Positions 1 to 4,823 of a stretch of DNA of 13,345 nt are shown here, one piece after another. Each line of letters begins with the position of its first letter. Within the stretch, counting starts at the first letter, position 1. The DNA is from a bacterium. Lineage in GTDB: Bacteria > Patescibacteriota > Microgenomatia > UBA8517. The stretch covers positions 1-13,345 of the forward strand of contig JAKAKU010000048.1 in NCBI GenBank assembly GCA_021824385.1, in the 5' to 3' direction. A model generated the notes under the pieces. It ran no database searches. It was not told the DNA's origin and was given only the letters and a program-made list of their open reading frames with translations. Both the position numbers and the translations under genes were made by a program.

Positions 1-1220
1 TTGTCGCACCAAACACCAATACCTGTCCCGTTTGTTTAGGGCTGCCTGGTGCACTTCCTTTTGCGAATGAACGTGCTATAGAAAACACTATCAAGTTTGG
101 GCTCGCCTTTGATTGTGCAATTTCAACATTTAGTAAATTTGACCGTAAACATTATTTCTATCCTGATTTACCAAAAGCTTTTCAAACGAGTCAATACGAT
201 AAGCCGTTTTGTGTGGGAGGAACATTTGGTAACATTCATATCCGGAGAATTCATTTAGAAGAAGATACAGCAAAGCTTCAACACACAACGCTGGAAGGAG
301 AGAATGTAAGCTTAGTCGACTTTAACAGAAGTGGAGTACCACTCATTGAAATGGTTACCGAGCCTGACTTTCATGACGCACAAAGTGTTGACGAATTTTT
401 GAAAGCGGTGCAGTTAGTTGTGCGATATCTCGGTATTTCTACTGCGGATATGGAAAAAGGCTCAATGAGGCTCGAAGCCAATATTTCAATAACTGAAAAG
501 CATGATCTAACCGATCTTCCAAACTACAAAGTAGAATTAAAAAACATTAATTCATTTCGATTTTTAAAGAAAGCATTAGAAGCTGAAATTTCCCGCCAAA
601 CAGAAGCTTTGGAAAATGGAGAAACGTTGATTCAAGAAACCAGAGGATTTGATGAAAAACACGGAAAAACAGTAAGCCAGCGCATTAAAGAAGAGGCGAG
701 CGACTACCGATATTTCCCTGAGCCTGATTTGCCACCAATTCAGTTGACTGAAGAAGATATTCAAACGATTAAATCAACGCTCCCCGAGCTTCCCAATGCA
801 AAGAGAGCGCGCTTTGAGACCGAATATAGTTTGAGTCGAGAATTTATAGAAGTTTTGGTGACTGATGTAGAGCGGGCTCGTTATTTTGAAGAAGCGGTTG
901 TTGAAGGTAAGAAACATGGCTTATCTCCAAAGTTTGTAGCCAATGCAATGGTCAACTTGAAACTTGATACAGACAAGAGCCCGACTGAGCTAATAAAAAA
1001 GTTATATGAAGAAACAAAAGTGGAATATGCAGGTACCAAAGATATGGAGTCGGCAATTCATGCTGTTTTTGTGAAAAACGAAGAAGCTGTTCAAAAATAC
1101 AAAGATGGAAAAGTAGAGATTCTCGGATTTTTGATTGGGCAAACCCAAAAAGAATTAAAAGGTAAAGGTGACCCGAAGGTACTACCACAACTTATTACTT
1201 CACTACTCCAGGAAAAGTAG
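1..1220 (+). CDS. gatB: Asp/Glu-tRNA amidotransferase subunit B (GatB), 5'-partial
   Basis: GatB is the tRNA-binding, kinase-like subunit of the GatCAB amidotransferase. The complex converts Asp-tRNA(Asn) and/or Glu-tRNA(Gln) to Asn-tRNA(Asn) and Gln-tRNA(Gln) in the cytoplasm, using ammonia from GatA. The reading frame is open from base 3, and about 405 residues are visible. The first codons encode the family hallmark PNTNTCPVCLGLPGALP, followed by FDRKHYFYPDL, RIHLEED, NRSGVPLIEMVTEPD, VELKNINSFRF and DYRYFPEPDLPP. The C-terminal YqeY-like tail ends in KGKGDPKVLPQLI, as in full-length GatB. In other GatB proteins the PNTNTCPVC motif lies about 35 residues from the N-terminus, so only a short N-terminal piece is missing beyond the left edge. 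Any gatA/gatC partners would lie outside the window. A rho-independent terminator follows about 135 bases downstream. Identification is very secure; which tRNA it serves cannot be told from sequence alone. Confidence 0.97.
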   Translation, partial: VAPNTNTCPVCLGLPGALPFANERAIENTIKFGLAFDCAISTFSKFDRKHYFYPDLPKAFQTSQYDKPFCVGGTFGNIHIRRIHLEEDTAKLQHTTLEGENVSLVDFNRSGVPLIEMVTEPDFHDAQSVDEFLKAVQLVVRYLGISTADMEKGSMRLEANISITEKHDLTDLPNYKVELKNINSFRFLKKALEAEISRQTEALENGETLIQETRGFDEKHGKTVSQRIKEEASDYRYFPEPDLPPIQLTEEDIQTIKSTLPELPNAKRARFETEYSLSREFIEVLVTDVERARYFEEAVVEGKKHGLSPKFVANAMVNLKLDTDKSPTELIKKLYEETKVEYAGTKDMESAIHAVFVKNEEAVQKYKDGKVEILGFLIGQTQKELKGKGDPKVLPQLITSLLQEK

Positions 1221-1222
1221 TT

Positions 1223-1228
1223 TATACT
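1223..1228 (+). promoter_or_regulatory. Possible -10 element for a leaderless microprotein
   Basis: TATACT starts two bases after the gatB stop codon. Exactly six bases separate it from an in-frame TTG at 1235, the same spacing seen between the -10 and GTG of uvrB and of the gene at 3646. No good -35 is visible, so the call is tentative. Confidence 0.3.
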
Positions 1229-1234
1229 TGCTTA

Positions 1235-1339
1235 TTGGCCGATTGTGAGTGTAAAGGAAATCATCTTGGGCATTCAACAGCAGAGACATTACAAAAATGT
1301 TCCCCTTGCTCTGAAGCATTGGATGCGAAGAAGACGTAA
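1235..1339 (+). CDS. Possible 34-residue Cys/His-rich microprotein
   Basis: I do not recognise this as a known family. A frame starting at TTG 1235 and ending in TAA encodes 34 residues with Cys4-x-Cys6, His10, His13 and Cys22-x2-Cys25. The visible segments are ADCECKGNHLGH and KCSPCSEAL. That spacing could form a single compact zinc site, as in zinc-ribbon or knuckle miniproteins (inference). There is no Shine-Dalgarno. A TATACT -10-like element ends six bases before the TTG, which would give a leaderless message. The frame stays open upstream to 1172 inside the 3' end of gatB, but there is no better start codon there. A strong terminator at 1357 closes the unit. The gene may be real or a chance frame; the clustered Cys and His residues are the only positive evidence. 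Confidence 0.33.
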   Translation: MADCECKGNHLGHSTAETLQKCSPCSEALDAKKT

Positions 1340-1356
1340 ACGCTAGTTCGGCACAG

Positions 1357-1387
1357 GGGTGAAGCACTGCTTCACCCTTTAATTTTG
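1357..1387 (+). terminator. Rho-independent terminator after gatB
   Basis: A perfect nine-base stem (GGGTGAAGC / GCTTCACCC, three-base loop) is followed on the plus strand by TTTAATTTTG. Read on the minus strand, the hairpin has no T-run after it, so it serves the gatB side and not lexA, even though it directly abuts the lexA stop codon. Confidence 0.85.
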
Positions 1388-2005
1388 TTGATATCTTCGA
1401 ATAAGCCCAACAACCTTTCCTTGAATGGTTACATTTTTAACAAAAATTGGGCTCATAGTTGAGTTTGCTGGCTCAAGCCTCACTCGAGTTGCTTCTTTGT
1501 AATAACGCTTTAATGTGGCCATTCCATTATCGAGCATTGCAACAACTATTTGACCATCACGAGCAATATTTGTTTCCTCAACTACTACGTAATCGCCGTC
1601 ACTAATTTGTGCTTCAATCATACTCTCCCCTCGGACTTGCAAAACATACACCCGTTTTCGTCCGGTAACCATATCAGGTGGAATATTCATACTGGCAGAA
1701 GGATCTGTATGTGCTTCGATTGGCTGCCCAGCTGCAATAAATCCAAGTATTGGCACAGTCACAACATTTTCAGAAACATAATCAACTTCACTGGTGTTTA
1801 GCTCTATTGATCGACTGTGGCCTTTATTTCGATCGATAAGACCTAAACCCTTCAGAGTTTCAAGATGTTCGTGAACAGTGGCGATAGAAGAAAGCCCCAT
1901 AGCGTCGGCGATTTGGCGCAAAGTAGGGGCCACCCCATTTTGTTGAATGTATTGGGTAACGTAGTCGAGAACTTGTTTTTGTCGTTTATAAAGTACAGGT
2001 GCCAT
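1379..2005 (-). CDS. lexA: SOS repressor LexA (self-cleaving serine protease-type repressor)
   Basis: LexA is a dimeric transcriptional repressor of DNA-damage genes. It inactivates itself by cleavage when RecA filaments form. The predicted protein has 208 residues, a normal LexA length. Residues 1-70 form the winged helix-turn-helix (LYKRQKQVLDYV, then TLRQIADAMGLSSIATVHEHL), close to the Gram-positive type. The linker carries VPILGFIAAGQPI, with the scissile Ala92-Gly93. The peptidase domain holds Ser128 in VRGESMI and Lys166 in MATLKRYY, so the Ser/Lys dyad is intact. ATG 2005 is chosen because family members begin just before the KRQ motif. The in-frame TTG at 2059 is the -35 hexamer of the promoter. 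No Shine-Dalgarno precedes the ATG. The gene is transcribed away from the orphan gene at 2151 and towards gatB, with no obvious terminator of its own. Control of the nearby uvr genes is likely but not demonstrated by a visible operator. Confidence 0.95.
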   Translation of the reverse strand: MAPVLYKRQKQVLDYVTQYIQQNGVAPTLRQIADAMGLSSIATVHEHLETLKGLGLIDRNKGHSRSIELNTSEVDYVSENVVTVPILGFIAAGQPIEAHTDPSASMNIPPDMVTGRKRVYVLQVRGESMIEAQISDGDYVVVEETNIARDGQIVVAMLDNGMATLKRYYKEATRVRLEPANSTMSPIFVKNVTIQGKVVGLIRRYQQN

Positions 2006-2021
2006 GTTTGGGTTTGTTTCG

Positions 2022-2065
2022 GATATATTCAATTTACAAACAAAAACCGAAGGTGTCAATATATC
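2022..2065. repeat. Inverted repeat bracketing the lexA promoter (operator candidate)
   Basis: GATATATT at 2022-2029 and its exact reverse complement AATATATC at 2058-2065 are spaced 36 bases centre to centre. One arm covers the expected lexA start point and the other overlaps the -35. The position fits autoregulation, but the sequence is AT-only apart from one G/C per arm, so chance is possible. Confidence 0.35.
2031..2059 (-). promoter_or_regulatory. lexA promoter (sigma-70 type)
   Basis: On the minus strand a perfect TTGACA (2059-2054) is separated by 17 bases from TAAATT (2036-2031). Transcription should begin near 2024, giving a leader of about 20 bases without a Shine-Dalgarno. The inverted GATATATT/AATATATC pair described separately flanks the -35 and the start point. 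Confidence 0.7.
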
Positions 2066-2087
2066 AAAATTAAAATTAACCTATAGC

Positions 2088-2116
2088 TTGATTTTATTTA
2101 CAATATGATTTATACT
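2088..2116 (+). promoter_or_regulatory. Promoter of the 72-residue orphan gene, divergent from lexA
   Basis: TTGATT (2088-2093), a 17-base spacer and TATACT (2111-2116) form a near-consensus sigma-70 promoter. It lies 28 bases from the -35 of the divergent lexA promoter. An imperfect operator-like dyad, ATAC-TAACT-GTAT (2112-2124), overlaps the -10 and the expected start point. Confidence 0.75.
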
Positions 2117-2139
2117 AACTGTATCGAAGTGAGACTGGT

Positions 2140-2145
2140 AAGGAG
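2140..2145 (+). promoter_or_regulatory. Shine-Dalgarno AAGGAG deciding the start at 2151
   Basis: AAGGAG lies five bases before ATG 2151 and fixes that start. Such sites are absent in front of the conserved genes in this window. Confidence 0.8.
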
Positions 2146-2150
2146 CTTGT

Positions 2151-2369
2151 ATGTCCCAAAAAACGCGCAGTGGACTTTTGATGGACCCGGTACAAGAGCA
2201 AGCAGCTCAAGAAATGCGCTGGAAAGCGCAGAATATTCCCGGCTGGGCTCCGGCCACGGCAGCGCTTCAAAGCGAAGGCTTGTATAACCATCAACGTCCT
2301 GCCTTTGATGACCGTGAATTGGTTCAATCAATCGTAAACGAATCGCTTTTTCCGCCTGCAAATGGATAG
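2151..2369 (+). CDS. Unrecognised 72-residue soluble protein divergent from lexA
   Basis: I do not recognise this protein. It has 72 residues, no signal peptide and no membrane segment. It has a basic N-terminus (MSQKTRSG), a Gln/Ala/Glu-rich amphipathic stretch (DPVQEQAAQEMRWKAQN), a Pro/Trp turn (IPGWAPAT), and an acidic/hydrophobic C-terminal part (FDDRELVQSIVNESLF). The open frame, near-consensus promoter, AAGGAG five bases before ATG and a strong terminator 27 bases after the stop make it convincing as a real gene. Its middle is markedly GC-rich (38 of 60 bases in 2221-2280), unlike lexA or uvrB, and this hints at a different history. It shares a divergent control region with lexA, so damage-linked expression is possible (inference). 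A small regulator, inhibitor or structural protein would all fit. I have no basis to choose among these. Confidence 0.75.
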   Translation: MSQKTRSGLLMDPVQEQAAQEMRWKAQNIPGWAPATAALQSEGLYNHQRPAFDDRELVQSIVNESLFPPANG

Positions 2370-2395
2370 TTAACATTGTTCCAGTAATGGAAACA

Positions 2396-2430
2396 CCCCA
2401 CAGACATTGTTTGTGGGGATTTACTTTGCT
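2396..2430 (+). terminator. Rho-independent terminator of the 2151 gene
   Basis: A 23-base hairpin (CCCCACAGACA against TGTTTGTGGGG, about ten pairs including one G-T) is followed by ATTTACTTTGCT. The T-run is weak, but the stem is strong and correctly placed 27 bases after the stop. Confidence 0.7.
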
Positions 2431-2490
2431 CTACAAAAAAGGCGGGCAGGGTCTCCTCATATCAATTATCGGTTGCATACAACCCATAGC

Positions 2491-2519
2491 CTGATTATTA
2501 CTCGAACTTTTGATATACT
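2491..2519 (+). promoter_or_regulatory. Promoter of the four-helix membrane orphan
   Basis: An extended -10 element, TGATATACT (2511-2519), has a partial -35 CTGATT (2491-2496) 17 bases upstream. The same TGATATACT occurs before the other small membrane gene at 7363-7371. Confidence 0.65.
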
Positions 2520-2548
2520 ACAACTGCTCATTCGGCCAGTATCTTAAA

Positions 2549-2554
2549 AAGGAG
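2549..2554 (+). promoter_or_regulatory. Shine-Dalgarno AAGGAG deciding the start at 2561
   Basis: AAGGAG six bases before ATG 2561 selects this start over the in-frame TTG at 2510, which lies inside the promoter. Confidence 0.85.
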
Positions 2555-2560
2555 TTTCCC

Positions 2561-2926
2561 ATGTGCTTTATGATTGAGCTGGTAGCTATTGCGATAACAC
2601 TTTTCGTACTAGCACTACAAAATTTGCCTTTTTTGGTTTGCATGGGGGCGGTCGCGGTTGTTTTTGTTATCGGGGCATCTTTAGGCAAAATTTTTGATTT
2701 TGTTATTGAGTTGCCTCAGCTTATTAAGGGGTGCGCAACGGCGATTGTCTATTTGCCACTTCATGTTGCGGCAGCCGTACTTGTAGCGGCGGCATTCTAC
2801 CTACATGAAGCGAAAGCGCCATACGAGCAGTTTGTGTTTTTAATGGTTCTCGCCATCGTGATGATTGTGGCTCAGGGGTGGATAGTCTTAAGAATTGTGA
2901 AGCGTGCGTATCGTGAAACTGAATGA
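2561..2926 (+). CDS. Unrecognised small four-helix membrane protein
   Basis: I do not recognise the family. The 121-residue protein is almost entirely hydrophobic. It has probable membrane helices at residues 4-20, 23-41, 60-81 and 91-112. A short loop (HEAKAPYEQ) separates the last two, and the tail is basic (RIVKRAYRETE) and by the positive-inside rule should be cytoplasmic. There is no catalytic motif or conserved polar cluster inside the helices that would suggest a transporter. The gene has its own extended -10 promoter, an AAGGAG six bases before ATG and a strong terminator immediately after its stop, so it is monocistronic. ATG 2561 is chosen on the Shine-Dalgarno. Upstream in-frame codons overlap the promoter and would not be transcribed. 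A role in the envelope is all that can be inferred. Its promoter/Shine-Dalgarno layout resembles that of the membrane orphan at 7404. Confidence 0.8.
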   Translation: MCFMIELVAIAITLFVLALQNLPFLVCMGAVAVVFVIGASLGKIFDFVIELPQLIKGCATAIVYLPLHVAAAVLVAAAFYLHEAKAPYEQFVFLMVLAIVMIVAQGWIVLRIVKRAYRETE

Positions 2927-2934
2927 GATGTTAG

Positions 2935-2965
2935 AAGGCGTGAATAAATCACGCCTTTATTTTGC
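2935..2965 (+). terminator. Rho-independent terminator of the 2561 gene
   Basis: A perfect nine-base stem, AAGGCGTGA / TCACGCCTT with a five-base loop, starts nine bases after the stop codon and runs into TTATTTTG. Confidence 0.85.
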
Positions 2966-2989
2966 GATACTTTTTTTTTAACTTATTAT
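2962..2989 (+). promoter_or_regulatory. Nudix gene promoter, leaderless arrangement
   Basis: TTGCGA (2962-2967), 16 bases and TATTAT (2984-2989) sit with the -10 ending only five bases before ATG 2995. Transcription should therefore start at, or within a few bases of, the start codon. No Shine-Dalgarno is present. Confidence 0.6.
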
Positions 2990-2994
2990 GAAAT

Positions 2995-3606
2995 ATGGAC
3001 AATGTTGAATCAGGAGGCTCTCCAGTTGATCGTGATCCCCAAAACGCGGAAATTTATAATCAGATTGCAGAATATCGTTCGAAAGGTGAATACCGTCCAG
3101 GACAGGCCGCAGTTTTGTATTCTAAAGTGCCCGGGCAAGATGGGCAGGAACATATAAAGTTTCTCTTGACGAGAACTACCCCACGAGGGGATATTGTGGA
3201 CACCACAAACATGTGGGCACTTCATCAGGGTGGAATAGAAGAGGGACAAACATTGGAAGATAATTTAAAAAATGAGTTAAAAGATGAACTTCACATTACC
3301 GAATATGATTTAAATTTACAAAACACGGAGTATGCCGTTGTGCCGTTGACAGAGATTCCCTATGACAAACCGAGGACAAACAAACGAGGAGGTGACGAGA
3401 AAGGGAAGGTACAGCTAACGACAGCGGTAGAATTTACCGGAGCACTTAATCATTTAGACAATCCATCAGGTGATGTTGCGGAAGCAGGATGGTACGGGCT
3501 CGACACTGCTCTCAAGCTTATTGATAACGCCCCAAATACGTCTGAAGCTAAAAAAGCCTTTATGAAAAAATCACTTCAAACAGTCTCAGAACTAAGAAGT
3601 AAGTAA
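2995..3606 (+). CDS. Nudix hydrolase with a degenerate Nudix box
   Basis: Nudix enzymes hydrolyse nucleoside diphosphates linked to another group, including nucleotides, capped RNA 5' ends and dinucleoside polyphosphates. This protein has 203 residues. A first strand (RPGQAAVLYS, about 34-43) and a second (HIKFLLTRT, about 53-61) lead to MWALHQGGIEEG, which matches the W-x-x-x-QGGI entry seen in RppH and Ap4A-hydrolase-type members. The box runs from Gly79 to Ile101 with exact family spacing, but four signature positions differ: Gln85 for Glu, Asn93 for Arg, Asp97 for Glu and His100 for Gly. The probable metal ligands Glu94, Asp97 and Glu98 are still acidic, so activity is plausible. A charged insertion (DKPRTNKRGGDEKGK, about 123-137) precedes the strand TTAVEFTGAL. 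The N-terminal 30 residues are polar and extended. Substrate cannot be predicted. The start is ATG, leaderless; no terminator separates it from the next gene. Confidence 0.8.
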   Translation: MDNVESGGSPVDRDPQNAEIYNQIAEYRSKGEYRPGQAAVLYSKVPGQDGQEHIKFLLTRTTPRGDIVDTTNMWALHQGGIEEGQTLEDNLKNELKDELHITEYDLNLQNTEYAVVPLTEIPYDKPRTNKRGGDEKGKVQLTTAVEFTGALNHLDNPSGDVAEAGWYGLDTALKLIDNAPNTSEAKKAFMKKSLQTVSELRSK

Positions 3607-3630
3607 TAAACGACAATTTACATATAAAGG

Positions 3631-3639
3631 TGCTAGTAT
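3631..3639 (+). promoter_or_regulatory. Extended -10 promoter, leaderless start at 3646
   Basis: TGCTAGTAT is an extended -10 (TG-n-TAGTAT) ending six bases before GTG 3646, the same spacing as in uvrB. No convincing -35 or Shine-Dalgarno is present. Confidence 0.6.
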
Positions 3640-3645
3640 AAGTTG

Positions 3646-4791
3646 GTGCGGGCCAGAAATTTTTTTTCACGAGTTCGATGGATACGGCTTCTTTTGGTTT
3701 CAATGTTTTTGTTTGTTGTGTTCTGTGTGTGTTTTATTAAATTTGATACACCAGCAGCAGCACAATTTACGGACAATGTGTTGCGTCCACTGCTCGGTTC
3801 CGACCGAGTTGTCGCACTCGAAAAAATATTTTATAACTTCTCTGATAAGGTTGATCAAATTCGTTATCAAAACACAGCGGGGAGTGTCCCTACGTTTGAT
3901 GTGGGAGAGTCGGTGGACAGCACCAGTCTCGCTTCAGAAAGCAATCTTGATCTCATCTCATTAGTTCCGCTTTCATCTCTCAAAACACTGAAGGGCGAAG
4001 GTGTGTGGCACAACATTTCACTTCCCATTTTCCCGAATAAAGAAGTTATGGCGTACAGCTTTGTGAGGCCCGATTCAGAACGCGCGTTTGCAACGGTCAC
4101 ACTGGTACAGCTTGATATGAAGTCACTGCACCTCTCTACTGTCGCAGGCAAACGTGAACCAGGTGGCCCGATCGGTAATTTTGGTCCCGGAGTTGTGCCC
4201 GATTCAATTATACAAAGTGGAAATTTGGTTGCCGCGTTTGATGGAGGGTTCCAATTTAGAGATGGTGAATACGGAATGATTGTGGGAGACAAAACCTACT
4301 TACCACTCAAAAGTGATTTAGGTACGCTCGTTGGGTATACCGATGGCACTATTAAAATTGTTAACTACAAAGAAGGTCAGGATCTTGGTTCACATATAGA
4401 ATTTGTTCGACAGAATTGCCCTATTCTGATTGAAGACGGAATGATGGCCGTGAGTGACATAAAAAATAAACATTTGTGGGGACGAACACCTACAACTGCG
4501 ATTTATACCTGGAGGTCGGGGATTGGTATAACTGCAAAGGGAAATCTGTTGTATGCGGTAGGAAACAACCTCACCCCCACAACGCTTGCCCTCGCCCTTA
4601 AAATGGCGGGCGCTCAAAACGCAATACAGCTCGATATAAACCCGTATTGGGTGAGGTTTAATATTTTTCGAAGTAGCGGCGGTAGTGCTTATTCTTCATT
4701 TACATTAAATAAAAATCTCACCAATGGGGCTGAATCATACTTAAAAGGGTATTCAAAAGATTTCTTCTATGTATACAAAAGTAACCCATAA
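3646..4791 (+). CDS. Membrane-anchored phosphodiester glycosidase-like (NAGPA/DUF2233) protein
   Basis: The 381-residue protein has a basic N-terminus and one hydrophobic segment (about 14-32, IRLLLVSMFLFVVFCVCFI) without a clear signal cleavage site, so it is probably anchored with its main domain outside the cell. Residues 150-381 match the phosphodiester glycosidase fold shared by NAGPA, YngK-type and DUF2233 proteins. The match covers LVAAFDGGFQF (Asp199-Gly-Gly), a G-x5-G turn, FVRQNCPILIEDG, WGRTPTTAIY (Arg280-Thr281), a ligand-loop strand and ALKMAGAQNAIQLDI. Such proteins act on sugar-phosphodiester or polysaccharide substrates in the envelope. Two usual signature pieces are altered: NGGFF reads DGGFQ, and the terminal LDGGGS-type loop reads LDINPYW (Asp330-Ile-Asn). 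The substrate or even catalysis may therefore differ. The linker (about 70-115) is Ser/Asp-rich and low in complexity. GTG 3646 is preferred over TTG 3643 by -10 spacing. The gene runs into the uvrB promoter with no terminator between. Confidence 0.72.
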   Translation: MRARNFFSRVRWIRLLLVSMFLFVVFCVCFIKFDTPAAAQFTDNVLRPLLGSDRVVALEKIFYNFSDKVDQIRYQNTAGSVPTFDVGESVDSTSLASESNLDLISLVPLSSLKTLKGEGVWHNISLPIFPNKEVMAYSFVRPDSERAFATVTLVQLDMKSLHLSTVAGKREPGGPIGNFGPGVVPDSIIQSGNLVAAFDGGFQFRDGEYGMIVGDKTYLPLKSDLGTLVGYTDGTIKIVNYKEGQDLGSHIEFVRQNCPILIEDGMMAVSDIKNKHLWGRTPTTAIYTWRSGIGITAKGNLLYAVGNNLTPTTLALALKMAGAQNAIQLDINPYWVRFNIFRSSGGSAYSSFTLNKNLTNGAESYLKGYSKDFFYVYKSNP

Positions 4792-4811
4792 CCTGATTTT
4801 AGATTCTGCTG

Positions 4812-4817
4812 TATAAT
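4812..4817 (+). promoter_or_regulatory. uvrB -10 element, leaderless start
   Basis: A perfect TATAAT ends six bases before the uvrB GTG, so the transcript should begin at the start codon. The region 17 bases upstream (TAACCT) is a poor -35. No LexA-type dyad is obvious around it. Confidence 0.65.
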
Positions 4818-4823
4818 ACCTCT

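Noticed and set aside
1357-1377. The hairpin next to the lexA stop as a lexA terminator
   Set aside because: On the minus strand no T-run follows the stem; it only fits as a terminator of plus-strand transcription from gatB.
2006-2059. An 18-residue N-terminal extension of LexA starting at TTG 2059
   Set aside because: TTG 2059 is the first half of a perfect TTGACA -35 hexamer, and LexA proteins begin close to the KRQ motif, matching ATG 2005.
2503-2507. CGAAC half-sites (here and at 7302-7306) as Gram-positive LexA boxes
   Set aside because: Neither has the GTTCG partner at the required spacing; single five-base matches are expected by chance.
2510-2560. Longer start (TTG 2510) for the four-helix membrane gene
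   Set aside because: It lies inside the extended -10 element; ATG 2561 has a well-placed AAGGAG.
3643-3648. TTG 3643 as start of the glycosidase-like gene
   Set aside because: Both are possible, but GTG 3646 lies six bases after the -10 exactly as in uvrB, and the extra residue changes nothing.
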